Shown here piece after piece: positions 25,553 through 33,325 of a stretch of DNA of 60,635 bases. The translations under genes were made by a program, and so were the position numbers. The notes beneath the pieces were generated by a model. The model did not search any database, was not told where the DNA came from, and saw only the letters and a list, made by a program, of their open reading frames with translations. The stretch covers positions 1 to 60,635 of the forward strand of contig DATJGF010000073.1 of assembly GCA_035495315.1 (NCBI GenBank). The letters are read 5' to 3'. Each line of letters opens with the position of its first letter. Position 1 is the stretch's first letter. This DNA comes from DATJGF01 sp035495315. Lineage in GTDB: Bacteria > Verrucomicrobiota > Verrucomicrobiia > Limisphaerales > UBA8199.

Positions 25553-26440
25553 ATGCTCAGAATCGAAGACCTGGCGGAGTTGCTGGAAAAGCATCGCGGG
25601 CTAGCCACGGCGCGAGTCAGGGAGTTTGAAATCGGCGGACAGTTGTTCGCATTTAACAGCCGGCCGTCAATCATGGGGGTGATCAACCTCTCGGCGGATT
25701 CGTGGTATCGGGAGAGTGTTTGCCTGAATGTTGAGAGCGCGGTTCGGCGAGGGGAGATGCTGCGCGCGCAGGGAGCGGACATGGTGGATATCGGTTCCGA
25801 ATCGACGCTGGCACATGCGGCGCGGGTGGATGAATCGGGACAGAAACAAAAGCTGTTGCCGGTGATCAAGTCGCTCCGTGAGCGTAAGGTCCTGGTATCA
25901 GCGGAAACATACAATGCCGGAGTGGCGCGGGCCTGCCTCGATGCAGGGGCGAATGTGCTGAACCTGACCGGCTCGCAAGCCAGCGCGGAAATCTACAAAT
26001 TGGCCGCAGCACATGACGCGGCGGTGATCATCTGTTATGTGCAGGGAGCCAATGTTCGCGCGGTCGCGGATTTTGATTTCGGCAGCGACCCGGTTGTGTT
26101 GATGCACGATTATTTCGCGCGGGAAATCGAAATAGCGAGGAAGCAGGGATTGGAAAAGATTATCATCGATCCGGGCCTGGGGTTCTATTATCGAAACCTG
26201 CAGGACAGTGCGGTGCGAGTGCGGCATCAGATGCAGGTGTTTCTTAATACGTTTCGTTTTCGCGATCTCGGTTTCCCGGTCTGCCATGCGCTGCCGCATG
26301 CATTCGAATATTTTGGGCAGGAGGTGCGCTGCGCGGAACCGTTTTTTGCGGTGCTCGCCGCGTTAGGCAAGACAGATATGTTCCGCACTCACGAAGTGCC
26401 GCGGATTAAGGCGGTATTGGACACGTTGCGGACCTATTGA
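25553..26440 (+). CDS. divergent dihydropteroate-synthase-like (pterin-binding) protein
   Basis: The 295-residue protein has the DHPS TIM-barrel frame: IMGVINLSADSW, GADMVDIGSESTLAHAAR, VLNLTG, IIIDPGLGFYY and a final MFRTHEV matching the RxH motif. Two hallmark sites differ. The SVDT motif, whose Asp binds the pterin/pyrophosphate, is SAET; and the serine-arginine-lysine loop (SRK) that binds pABA and pterin is replaced by CHALPHAFEYFG. It may be a paralogue that binds another pterin or methyl donor rather than the folate-pathway FolP. It is four bases from argG, so it is probably co-transcribed. Confidence 0.75.
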   Translation: MLRIEDLAELLEKHRGLATARVREFEIGGQLFAFNSRPSIMGVINLSADSWYRESVCLNVESAVRRGEMLRAQGADMVDIGSESTLAHAARVDESGQKQKLLPVIKSLRERKVLVSAETYNAGVARACLDAGANVLNLTGSQASAEIYKLAAAHDAAVIICYVQGANVRAVADFDFGSDPVVLMHDYFAREIEIARKQGLEKIIIDPGLGFYYRNLQDSAVRVRHQMQVFLNTFRFRDLGFPVCHALPHAFEYFGQEVRCAEPFFAVLAALGKTDMFRTHEVPRIKAVLDTLRTY

Positions 26441-26474
26441 ACGCCGAAAGCCAAACACCGAAGATCGAAGGAGG

Positions 26475-26486
26475 GCGAAATCCGAA
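26475..26486. repeat. CGAAATCCGAA oligomer repeat, copy 1
   Basis: GCGAAATCCGAA (26475-26486) sits in a patch of related units (CCGAAAG, CCGAAG, TCGAAGG from 26444) in the 211-base gap between the DHPS-like gene and the convergent phosphoesterase gene. The identical 12-mer occurs at 37443-37454. Confidence 0.65.
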
Positions 26487-26651
26487 TTGCGCATTCCTAA
26501 CTAAGCTGACGAAACCAAACCAAAGCAGATGAAAAAACGCGAAATAAAGTGAGTCCTTCTTAAGTTGGCAGTTTGTCGAAGCAACATCGTCCTGACCGTT
26601 TTGGTCTTTCGGCCTTCGGGATCTCCGTCATCGCACTTCTCGGGAAGCATC

Positions 26652-28445
26652 TCATCGCGAGGCGGCATCAAGACGTTCGAAAGTCAACGTTCCTGTCCAA
26701 TTCGTGCTGTTGCATCGGACGTTAAAACCAATTTGATCGACGGCCGCCAGCGCTTTTTGCGGCAACCAACCAGAAGTTACATCGAGTCTTAGTTGCTGAG
26801 TCCCACGTCTGATTTGCACAGATGGAGAGGTAAAATCGACTTCCTTTGCTCGCAGGCTCAAGTCGATAGTGAGATTCGCATCGACTCCCGGTTCGTCTAA
26901 CAACAGGACGAGCGCTTTGACCGCGGAAAGATCCCATGGCGGATTCAGTCGAGCGAACAGCACCGGCTGGTTGCCCTCGGCGAAATTAAGGTGGAGACGG
27001 AGCCCGTGTTCCCCAAGGCCTTTTGCGGGCACGATCTCTGCATGAACCGTTTCGTCAAACACGCGCCAGAGCAGGGGACGTTCCCAGCTTTCTAACAACT
27101 CGGTCGCAGGTTCGGCATTTGTGCGCCGACGCGACGCGCGCAGGTTATCGAACACGGCGTAACCTTGCGATGAATTGCCCTCCCCCGAGAGACTCCACTC
27201 GACGGCGGTGACATTGCTGCGCTCGGCTGACGGCAACCACGCGGCATCTAGCTCGGTCTTGATCGTATTCCAACCGGGGTTCACGTGCACAGGTGGAGCT
27301 TCGTGTTTAGTGGTGCCCTGGATTGCCGGAGTAACGACGAACGAACCGGAATTGGTCGGCAGGTACAGATCGAGGCTAAAGGCTTGGAACGGTGTGAAAT
27401 TCAAAGGGGACGCCAGGGACAACGCAAGAACCGGCCAGGCATATTGGGCCAGGTCGAAATTGAGCCGCAGTGCGCGTCGACCAGCGCTCGCGATGTCGGG
27501 TGTCAGTTCTATGTTCGCGGTGCGATCCCAGGCATACCAGAAGAGGCCTTGGGTCCATGATTCCAGCGATTCGCCTGGGGCAATCCGCCTGGGAGGTTGC
27601 AGCGCCCGAACCGGTGCGGAAATCTTGTTGAGGGTTATCTCAACCTGATCCCCCTGCACGCGGACCAGGAGAAAATGGTGAAACCCGCCGAGCTCGGGAG
27701 CCGTGTAAAGCGGCGCCCCACCGCCCCCGCTGATATAATAACGGACTCCATCGCGCTCCTGAAAATTGTAAAGGTGCTCGTGTCCGGCGAACACGCCTCG
27801 GATGCGTTTACGATTTCTGACGAACAACGCGTGCGCCCGATCCCGTTCGGCAGGGAACTTGTCCAGGGAGGAGCCGATCCCGCCGTCAACAGGAAACAAG
27901 GGGCGATGCAGAAAAACGAAGACATTGGTTTGCGTCAAAAAGTCGAACTGTTGCTCCAGCCACCGGAGTTGTTCCTCGCCGAGGCGGCCGTTGGCCGTTT
28001 CTGTATCGAGGCCTATAAACCGGGAGTTGCCAAAATCAAAGGCATAATAGGTCTTCCCCCACAGCTCTTGATAAATGCGGGCGCTGGGCTCGTCCCAGAG
28101 GTCGTGGTTCCCTGGCACATGAAACATGGCAGCATGGAGAGGCATTATCGCTTCACGGTAGCGCCGCCATTGGTCCCGCACCCGCGCCTCATCCGGGGTA
28201 TGGCCATAGATCATATCTCCGGAATCCAAAACAAAGGCAGGAGCGGCATGGTCGACGGCCTGGAGAACTTGCCGGAAAGCGGGTGGCTGATCACCCGAAT
28301 CGTCGCCGCGATTGTCACCGAGAACAGCAAAAGTGAAGGCCTCAGAGGATGGAATATTGGTGAGACCAGCTGCGTCTAGATTTGCCGCGCGCAGGTTCGC
28401 AGCGAAGAACAACAAAATACCGCCCCAAGTACGTGTCAGGTGCAT
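26652..28445 (-). CDS. secreted metallophosphoesterase with C-terminal binding domains
   Basis: The 597-residue protein has a signal peptide (ILLFFAANLRAA). A calcineurin-like phosphoesterase domain (about 35-280) carries all motifs: FAVLGDNRGD, VLDSGDMIYG, FHVPGNHDLWDE, FVFLHRPLF and GVFAGHEHLYN. Two similar beta-sandwich modules follow (about 300-450 and 455-597; SLESWTQGLFWYAWD and LLESWERPLLWRVFD), resembling CBM/galactose-binding-like domains. It is likely an exported phosphodiesterase or phosphatase acting on a polymer-bound or membrane substrate. Function beyond the fold is inference. Confidence 0.88.
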   Translation of the reverse strand: MHLTRTWGGILLFFAANLRAANLDAAGLTNIPSSEAFTFAVLGDNRGDDSGDQPPAFRQVLQAVDHAAPAFVLDSGDMIYGHTPDEARVRDQWRRYREAIMPLHAAMFHVPGNHDLWDEPSARIYQELWGKTYYAFDFGNSRFIGLDTETANGRLGEEQLRWLEQQFDFLTQTNVFVFLHRPLFPVDGGIGSSLDKFPAERDRAHALFVRNRKRIRGVFAGHEHLYNFQERDGVRYYISGGGGAPLYTAPELGGFHHFLLVRVQGDQVEITLNKISAPVRALQPPRRIAPGESLESWTQGLFWYAWDRTANIELTPDIASAGRRALRLNFDLAQYAWPVLALSLASPLNFTPFQAFSLDLYLPTNSGSFVVTPAIQGTTKHEAPPVHVNPGWNTIKTELDAAWLPSAERSNVTAVEWSLSGEGNSSQGYAVFDNLRASRRRTNAEPATELLESWERPLLWRVFDETVHAEIVPAKGLGEHGLRLHLNFAEGNQPVLFARLNPPWDLSAVKALVLLLDEPGVDANLTIDLSLRAKEVDFTSPSVQIRRGTQQLRLDVTSGWLPQKALAAVDQIGFNVRCNSTNWTGTLTFERLDAASR

Positions 28446-28608
28446 ATCACGCCGCCAGAACTGTAAAACTCATCTCCAAATGCTAAACAAAGCCAAAGTT
28501 TAATCAGCAGAAATGATCACGAAGGGACCTGATAGTCGTTCCCGTTGTCGAGTAGCTCGCAGCAGGCAGCTTGAGATAACTTCGCTGGGAGGGTAGGCTT
28601 AAACCAGC

Positions 28609-28815
28609 ATGACACCGGAAGCTGCTTTGGAAAAGCAAATCGCCCTCTATCGAACGATGAGCCCGGAAGAGCGCGTCAGGATCGCTTTGGGTCTGCATGA
28701 ACTTGCGTGCGAAATGGCGCGAGTGGGCATTCGCCGGCAACATCCGGCGGCCTCCCCCAAAGAAGTCGAAGAGTTGTTGCGGCAGCGGCTGGAATGGGCA
28801 CGCATCTGTGAATGA
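28609..28815 (+). CDS. small helical protein coupled to a broken nucleotidyltransferase
   Basis: The 68-residue product (ALEKQIALYRTMSPEERVRI and KEVEELLRQRLEWARICE) is predicted to be all helical. Its stop overlaps the GTG start of the following nucleotidyltransferase-like sequence (28808), the arrangement of a two-gene unit such as a toxin-antitoxin or HEPN/MNT-like pair. The family is not recognised with certainty. With its partner disrupted it may be an orphan. Confidence 0.65.
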   Translation: MTPEAALEKQIALYRTMSPEERVRIALGLHELACEMARVGIRRQHPAASPKEVEELLRQRLEWARICE

Positions 28816-29364
28816 GCAGGAACTTTTGGTGGATTGCGTTCGCCGGCTCAACGAGACCGGCGTGGCGTACATGCTGACGGGCTCGATGGCCAGCAATGCC
28901 TGGGGCATTCCGCGCACCACTCACGACAGTTGCCCCCCTCCCAAATTGAGGCTTTTGTGCGAGCATTTGCTGATCCTGATTACTTTTTGGATGAGGCGTC
29001 TATTCGGGCCGCCTACCAACCACCGCACGAGTTTAATGTCATTCACATTCCATCCGCGTTAAAGGCGGATTTCTGGATCCTTCGTCCAGTTGCCTTTGAA
29101 AGAGAAATGTTTCACCGCCGTGTCCGTGATACCTGGTTTGGGCAAAATATTTGGCTGAGCACGGCGGAGGATGTAATTCTGCACAAGCTCTATTGGAACC
29201 GTATTACTCCGTCTGATCGCCAAATGGGGGATGTGGCTGGCGTGGCCCAGGTGCAACGCGGTAAACTCGACGAACCGTACCTCCGTTACTGGGCACAGGA
29301 GCTGGGCGTACTGCAAGAGCTTGAGACAGCGCTGTCAGGCGCGTTACGGCCAAAGAATACTTGA
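28808..29364 (+). pseudogene. nucleotidyltransferase-like protein, disrupted at the catalytic motif
   Basis: The frame from the GTG at 28808 reads NEQELLVDCVRRLNETG and MLTGSMASNAWGIPRTTHD, the start of a minimal nucleotidyltransferase. A different frame takes over at 28927 with QLPPSQIEAFVRAFADPDYF and continues in good order to 29364 (LSTAEDVILHKLYWN, GKLDEPYLRYWAQELGVLQE). Homologues have IDLVV-type sequence between THD and QLPPS, so a short deletion of a length not divisible by three has removed the metal-binding Asp motif and shifted the frame. The rest is well preserved, so the loss looks recent. Confidence 0.8.
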
Positions 29365-29451
29365 GCGGTCCCGCGCGTGGACGCAGTCGCTGCAGATCAT
29401 CGGCAACTCGGCATTCGACATTGGGCAAGGGTTTTCGCATATTTTTCCCCG

Positions 29452-30333
29452 ATGAAATCGATGACGGGCTACGGCCGAGGGGAGTGCTCTCAGAGCGGCT
29501 TTAAGATCACCGTCGAGTTGAGTTCTGTTAACCGAAAACAGACCGAAATATCGTTCGCGTTGCCGCGCGAGATGGAAATGCTCGAGGCGCCAATGCGGGA
29601 CCTGATTAACCGCCACATCAGTCGTGGTCGGTTAAACGTGCGGGTTACGCTGCATGCAGGGGCGAGCAAGTTCTCGGCGCGGATGCACTTGAATGTGCCT
29701 CTGGCCAAAGCTTATGCCCGGGAGCTCAACCGACTGTCGCGCCAATTGAACCTCCCGGGACCCGTCACCCTGGATCACCTTGCCCGCGCCCCCGGGGTGT
29801 TTCAGACAGACGAGCAGATCGTCGAGGAACGGGATTTCGGCGGGGCGGTGCAAAGCGCGCTTCAGCGGGCGTTGCGAATACTGGTGCGGATGCGCGAGCG
29901 GGAGGGAAAGCATTTAGCGGAAGACCTTGCGAAGCGGATTACGATTATGCGAAAGGCGACGACCCGGATTCAGCAACACGCACCAAAGGTGGCGCGGCGG
30001 TATCGCGAGCAGTTGGTGGAACGCATCAAGACGGCGGGCCTGGAAGCGCCAAGCATCGAAGACGACCGGTTGCTTAAAGAGGTGGTTTATTTTGCCGACC
30101 GATCGGATATCTCCGAAGAATTGACTCGGCTCCAAAGTCATTTCAAACAATTCGAAGATTGCCGGCGATCCCGCGAACCGGTCGGCCGCACCCTCGATTT
30201 CCTGGCACAAGAGATGAACCGGGAGGTGAATACGATCGGTTCGAAAGCCAATGACAGCTTGATCTCACGTGAGGTGGTTACATTGAAGGCCGAGCTGGAG
30301 CGGTTCCGCGAACAGGCTCAAAATGTCGAGTAA
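29452..30333 (+). CDS. yicC: YicC family endoribonuclease
   Basis: From the ATG at 29452 the protein has 293 residues and starts MKSMTGYGRGE, the family signature. It continues ELSSVNRKQTEISFALPREM and ends with the conserved block GRTLDFLAQEMNREVNTIGS KAND. YicC-type proteins (also named for an RNase role in E. coli and Bacillus) act on RNA in the cytosol. Its stop overlaps the ATG of gmk by one base; yicC-gmk is a widely conserved pair. Confidence 0.95.
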   Translation: MKSMTGYGRGECSQSGFKITVELSSVNRKQTEISFALPREMEMLEAPMRDLINRHISRGRLNVRVTLHAGASKFSARMHLNVPLAKAYARELNRLSRQLNLPGPVTLDHLARAPGVFQTDEQIVEERDFGGAVQSALQRALRILVRMREREGKHLAEDLAKRITIMRKATTRIQQHAPKVARRYREQLVERIKTAGLEAPSIEDDRLLKEVVYFADRSDISEELTRLQSHFKQFEDCRRSREPVGRTLDFLAQEMNREVNTIGSKANDSLISREVVTLKAELERFREQAQNVE

Positions 30334-30992
30334 TGACTTCGGAATCTCAAACATCTGATGGCAAGCCGGCCAAAACGGCTTCGCCGCTGCTGATCGTGAT
30401 TTCGGCGCCATCGGGCGGGGGCAAAACGACCTTATGCGAGCAACTGCTGGCGGCGCGGCCCGAAATGACCCGCGCGATTACCTGCACAACACGCGCGCCG
30501 CGTGAAGGAGAAAAGGATACTATTGATTATTACTTTTTGGATCCGGCGGCCTTTCTCAAACGCGTGCAGGCGGGTCATTTCCTGGAACATGCGACCGTGC
30601 ATGGCAACAGCTACGGCACCTTGAAATCCGAGGTGTTAGGCAAGCTGCGCCAGGGCCGGGATGTGCTGCTGAATGTCGACGTGCAGGGGGCTTCGGCCGT
30701 TAAGGACCGCGCGATGCAAGAGCCTGAGCTTAAGCGGGCGTTAGTCTCGGTTTTCCTCACGCCGCCTTCGGTTGCGATTCTTGACGCCAGATTGCGCAAA
30801 CGGGGAACCGACTCCGAAGCCGTGATTCAAAAGCGGTTGGGTGTCGCGCGTCAGGAGATCGCGCAATGGAAGCACTTTGATTACCTGCTGATCAGCGGGA
30901 CAATCAGTGAAGACTTGGAACATATGCTGACAATTGTCGAAGCCGAAAAAATGCGCTCGACGCGCGCAATCGGGCCCGACGTACCAGGTTAG
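30333..30992 (+). CDS. gmk: guanylate kinase
   Basis: The 219-residue protein has the P-loop SAPSGGGKTTL, the GMP-binding segment RAITCTTRAPREGEKDTIDY and HFLEHATVHGNSYGT, then VLLNVDVQGA and RLRKRGTDSEAVIQKRL. It phosphorylates GMP to GDP. The length is normal with a short hydrophilic N-terminal extension. Translation is coupled to yicC through TAATG. In many bacteria rpoZ and coaBC follow; here coaC follows after 114 bases, and I find no rpoZ between. Confidence 0.96.
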   Translation: MTSESQTSDGKPAKTASPLLIVISAPSGGGKTTLCEQLLAARPEMTRAITCTTRAPREGEKDTIDYYFLDPAAFLKRVQAGHFLEHATVHGNSYGTLKSEVLGKLRQGRDVLLNVDVQGASAVKDRAMQEPELKRALVSVFLTPPSVAILDARLRKRGTDSEAVIQKRLGVARQEIAQWKHFDYLLISGTISEDLEHMLTIVEAEKMRSTRAIGPDVPG

Positions 30993-31008
30993 CAATCTAC
31001 AGATTGAT

Positions 31009-31110
31009 ATGCGGACACAGGCCAGAACCATCAGGAGCTCCCGCGCAAATCGCTTGACGCCGGAACCGCGCGGCTCCGTAACCCAGAAGCTTTCCGAGGG
31101 TAACCTATGA
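31009..31110 (+). CDS. possible 33-codon leader/small protein before coaC
   Basis: An ATG at 31009 opens a 33-residue basic frame (SSRANRLTPEPRGSVTQKLS) whose TGA overlaps the coaC ATG in an ATGA. The overlap hints at translational coupling. It shows no family resemblance and could be chance, although it occupies the position where rpoZ often lies. Confidence 0.25.
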   Translation: MRTQARTIRSSRANRLTPEPRGSVTQKLSEGNL

Positions 31111-31655
31111 AGCGCAACATTGTCCTGGGTGTAACGGGCTCGATTGCCGCGTATAAGGCAGTGGAATTGGCCAGTCTGCTCACAAAACAGGAGTTCGATG
31201 TCCATGTGGTCTTAACAGCGGACGCGCTGCAATTCATTACCCCTCTCCCCTTCAAGACCTTGTCTCGCCATCCAGTGGTGACGGATTTGTATGACGAAGA
31301 AGAAGGCTGGAAACCAACGCACATTAAACTCGCGGACGAAGCTCATCTGTTCCTGATCGCCCCTGCCACGGCAAATACAATTGCCAGGATAGCTCTTGGT
31401 CTCGCCAACGACGCACTGAGTTGCATCGCGCTGGCGCTGAACCCGCAAGCTCGAACGCTAATCGCCCCCGCGATGAACGGCAAAATGTGGCTCCATCCGG
31501 CGACGCAACAAAACGTCGCAACCTTAAAAAGCCGCGGCGCAGAATTTATCGGACCAGAGGAAGGTTTGTTGTCGTGTGGCTATGAAGGATTGGGTAGGCT
31601 CTGGCCGGTGGCGCAGGTGGCAGAACGTGCGATAAAAATAGTGGGCGCGACCTGA
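31107..31655 (+). CDS. coaC: phosphopantothenoylcysteine decarboxylase (stand-alone CoaC-type flavoprotein)
   Basis: The 182-residue protein is a HFCD-family flavoprotein: IVLGVTGSIAAYKAVELA, the active-site His in WKPTHIKLADEAHLFLIAPA, ATANTIARIALGLANDALS, and the substrate clamp APAMNGKMWLHPATQQN. It decarboxylates 4'-phosphopantothenoylcysteine in coenzyme A synthesis. The CoaB synthetase domain that is usually fused behind it is absent; the frame ends cleanly after ERAIKIVGAT. A GAGGG-like ribosome site lies just before the ATG. CoaB must be encoded elsewhere. Confidence 0.9.
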   Translation: MKRNIVLGVTGSIAAYKAVELASLLTKQEFDVHVVLTADALQFITPLPFKTLSRHPVVTDLYDEEEGWKPTHIKLADEAHLFLIAPATANTIARIALGLANDALSCIALALNPQARTLIAPAMNGKMWLHPATQQNVATLKSRGAEFIGPEEGLLSCGYEGLGRLWPVAQVAERAIKIVGAT

Positions 31656-31690
31656 TTTTTCACAGTTGTAGTGACAATCGAGTGGTTTGG

Positions 31691-33196
31691 ATGAACGGCT
31701 TTAAACCAGAACTCTTTAGCCCGGCGCCTGACGCCGAACCACGGCTGCAAGGTGCGGCTCGCATGGGGTCCCGTTCCGGGCGCTTCCCTTTTTCTCGCCT
31801 GTCGGCCGGTTACACGCGATTCCTGGACGGCCTGGTCGAGCTATTGAAGATCCCGGCGCCCGAAACCCGGCAGGTGCTGCATCGGATTCTGCTGATGGAA
31901 CGGGAGATTGTGTTGCCGATCAAAGCGGCGGGGATCGCGATGTTACTGCAATTCTTCTATTTCTCCTCCTGGATTGGCGACACGTCCAGCACGCTTGAAG
32001 TGCCGGTGGAGTACTCGCGTTCATTTTTCTGGTTCTACATTTCTTCGAATGTCCTGATGGCCTGGGTATTGTTGGCAAACCGACGGATCAAACCCAACGT
32101 CATTGAATGGTCGGTCTTCGCGATGTGCCTCATCGACGGGATTTTCCTGGGGGTCCTGACACTGGTTACCGGCGGCTACAACAGTCCTCTTTATTGGTTG
32201 TTTCTGGGTTTAATCGTGCGCACCGCGGTCAGCGTTCCCCGCGGAGCGACCCAATTGATACTTAACATGACGCTGACGACGTGTTACCTGCTGGCAGGCA
32301 CGATCGATACGTTGATCTTCAATACCTTGAACCCGACGGACAAGGCGATCCTCGAGCTGTATGCGTCGCCCAATCCCGCCGAACCTCTGCTACTCCGCCT
32401 GGCGTTGTTGCTGCTGATGACCTTCGGTTGCTACGTTATCCAGGTGCTGTTGGATCGCCAGCGCCTCGCGGCCGAGGAAGCCCGCGAATTTGCCGTGCGC
32501 GAGGTGCAATTGAGGATGGCGGGGCGGCTGGCGGCGGAGTTCGCGCATCAGATCAAGAACCCGTTGGCGATCATCAACAACGCCGCTTTCTCGCTTCAAC
32601 GCGCCCTCAAACAAGGCAGAGGACATACCGCCGCCCAGATTGAAATGATCCAGGAAGAAGTGGAGCGGGCCGACCGCATCATTACTCAAGTCATGGGCTA
32701 TGCGCAGTTGAGCGAAGGCCACGTCGAACGGCTGAGCGTAGTCGAGGAATTGGATCACGCGATTGACCGGGTGTTTCCGCCTGCCGCGGAATATCCGATA
32801 ACGGTGCATCGAGATTATTCCGGGAGCTTTCCTCCGCTGCTGATGCAACGAAGGCATGCCTCGGAAACTTTTATAAACGTGCTGCAGAACGCGCGCGAGG
32901 CGTTAGAGGGCCGTGGTGGGCACGTGTTTGTCAGTGCGAATTGCCGAGACGATTTATCGATCGAAGTGAAGATTCGCGACGATGGCCCGGGCATACCGGA
33001 AGACAAGCAGGTGAAGATTTTTGAGGCGTATTACACCACGAAGGACAAGGGGAGCGGCTTGGGCCTCGCGACCGTGAAGCACAATGTCGAGCTTTACGGC
33101 GGCACGATTCAGGTGCAATCTAGGCTTGGAAAAGGAGCTCAGTTCACCCTAGTATTCCCTGCTAAAATGCTGATGAAGCTCGCTAAGACTGCTTGA
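31691..33196 (+). CDS. membrane sensor histidine kinase (NtrB/ZraS-like)
   Basis: From the ATG at 31691 (a GTG at 31682 is possible) the protein has about 501 residues. An N-terminal cytosolic stretch is followed by about six transmembrane helices (KAAGIAMLLQFFYFSSWIG to LLLRLALLLLMTFGCYVIQV). The HisKA box FAHQIKNPLAIINNA has His286. The HATPase domain has N-box NVLQNAREALEG, G1 DDGPGIPE, F box KIFEAYYTTK and G2 GSGLGLATVKHNVELYGG. No separate sensor domain exists, so it likely senses a membrane or intramembrane cue. The sigma-54 response regulator after it is the clear partner. Confidence 0.94.
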   Translation: MNGFKPELFSPAPDAEPRLQGAARMGSRSGRFPFSRLSAGYTRFLDGLVELLKIPAPETRQVLHRILLMEREIVLPIKAAGIAMLLQFFYFSSWIGDTSSTLEVPVEYSRSFFWFYISSNVLMAWVLLANRRIKPNVIEWSVFAMCLIDGIFLGVLTLVTGGYNSPLYWLFLGLIVRTAVSVPRGATQLILNMTLTTCYLLAGTIDTLIFNTLNPTDKAILELYASPNPAEPLLLRLALLLLMTFGCYVIQVLLDRQRLAAEEAREFAVREVQLRMAGRLAAEFAHQIKNPLAIINNAAFSLQRALKQGRGHTAAQIEMIQEEVERADRIITQVMGYAQLSEGHVERLSVVEELDHAIDRVFPPAAEYPITVHRDYSGSFPPLLMQRRHASETFINVLQNAREALEGRGGHVFVSANCRDDLSIEVKIRDDGPGIPEDKQVKIFEAYYTTKDKGSGLGLATVKHNVELYGGTIQVQSRLGKGAQFTLVFPAKMLMKLAKTA

Positions 33197-33204
33197 GATG
33201 ATGA

Positions 33205-33312
33205 GTCCAAAGTCCAAAGCCCAAAGTCCAAAGTCACTGACTCCGAGCGCCCGCTGGACTTCCGCTCGAGATTTGAACCACGACTTTGGACTTTGGGCTT
33301 TGGAGTTTGGAG
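33205..33312. repeat. large inverted repeat built of CCAAAGT heptamers
   Basis: The left arm (33205-33235) is four to five tandem CCAAAGT/CCAAAGC units. The right arm (33282-33312) is its reverse complement with two mismatches (CTTTGGACTTTGG). It starts nine bases after the kinase stop and ends 13 bases before the response-regulator ATG, so any transcript joining the two genes would carry a 31-base-pair stem. Confidence 0.92.
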
Positions 33313-33325
33313 TTTCCTGGACTTT

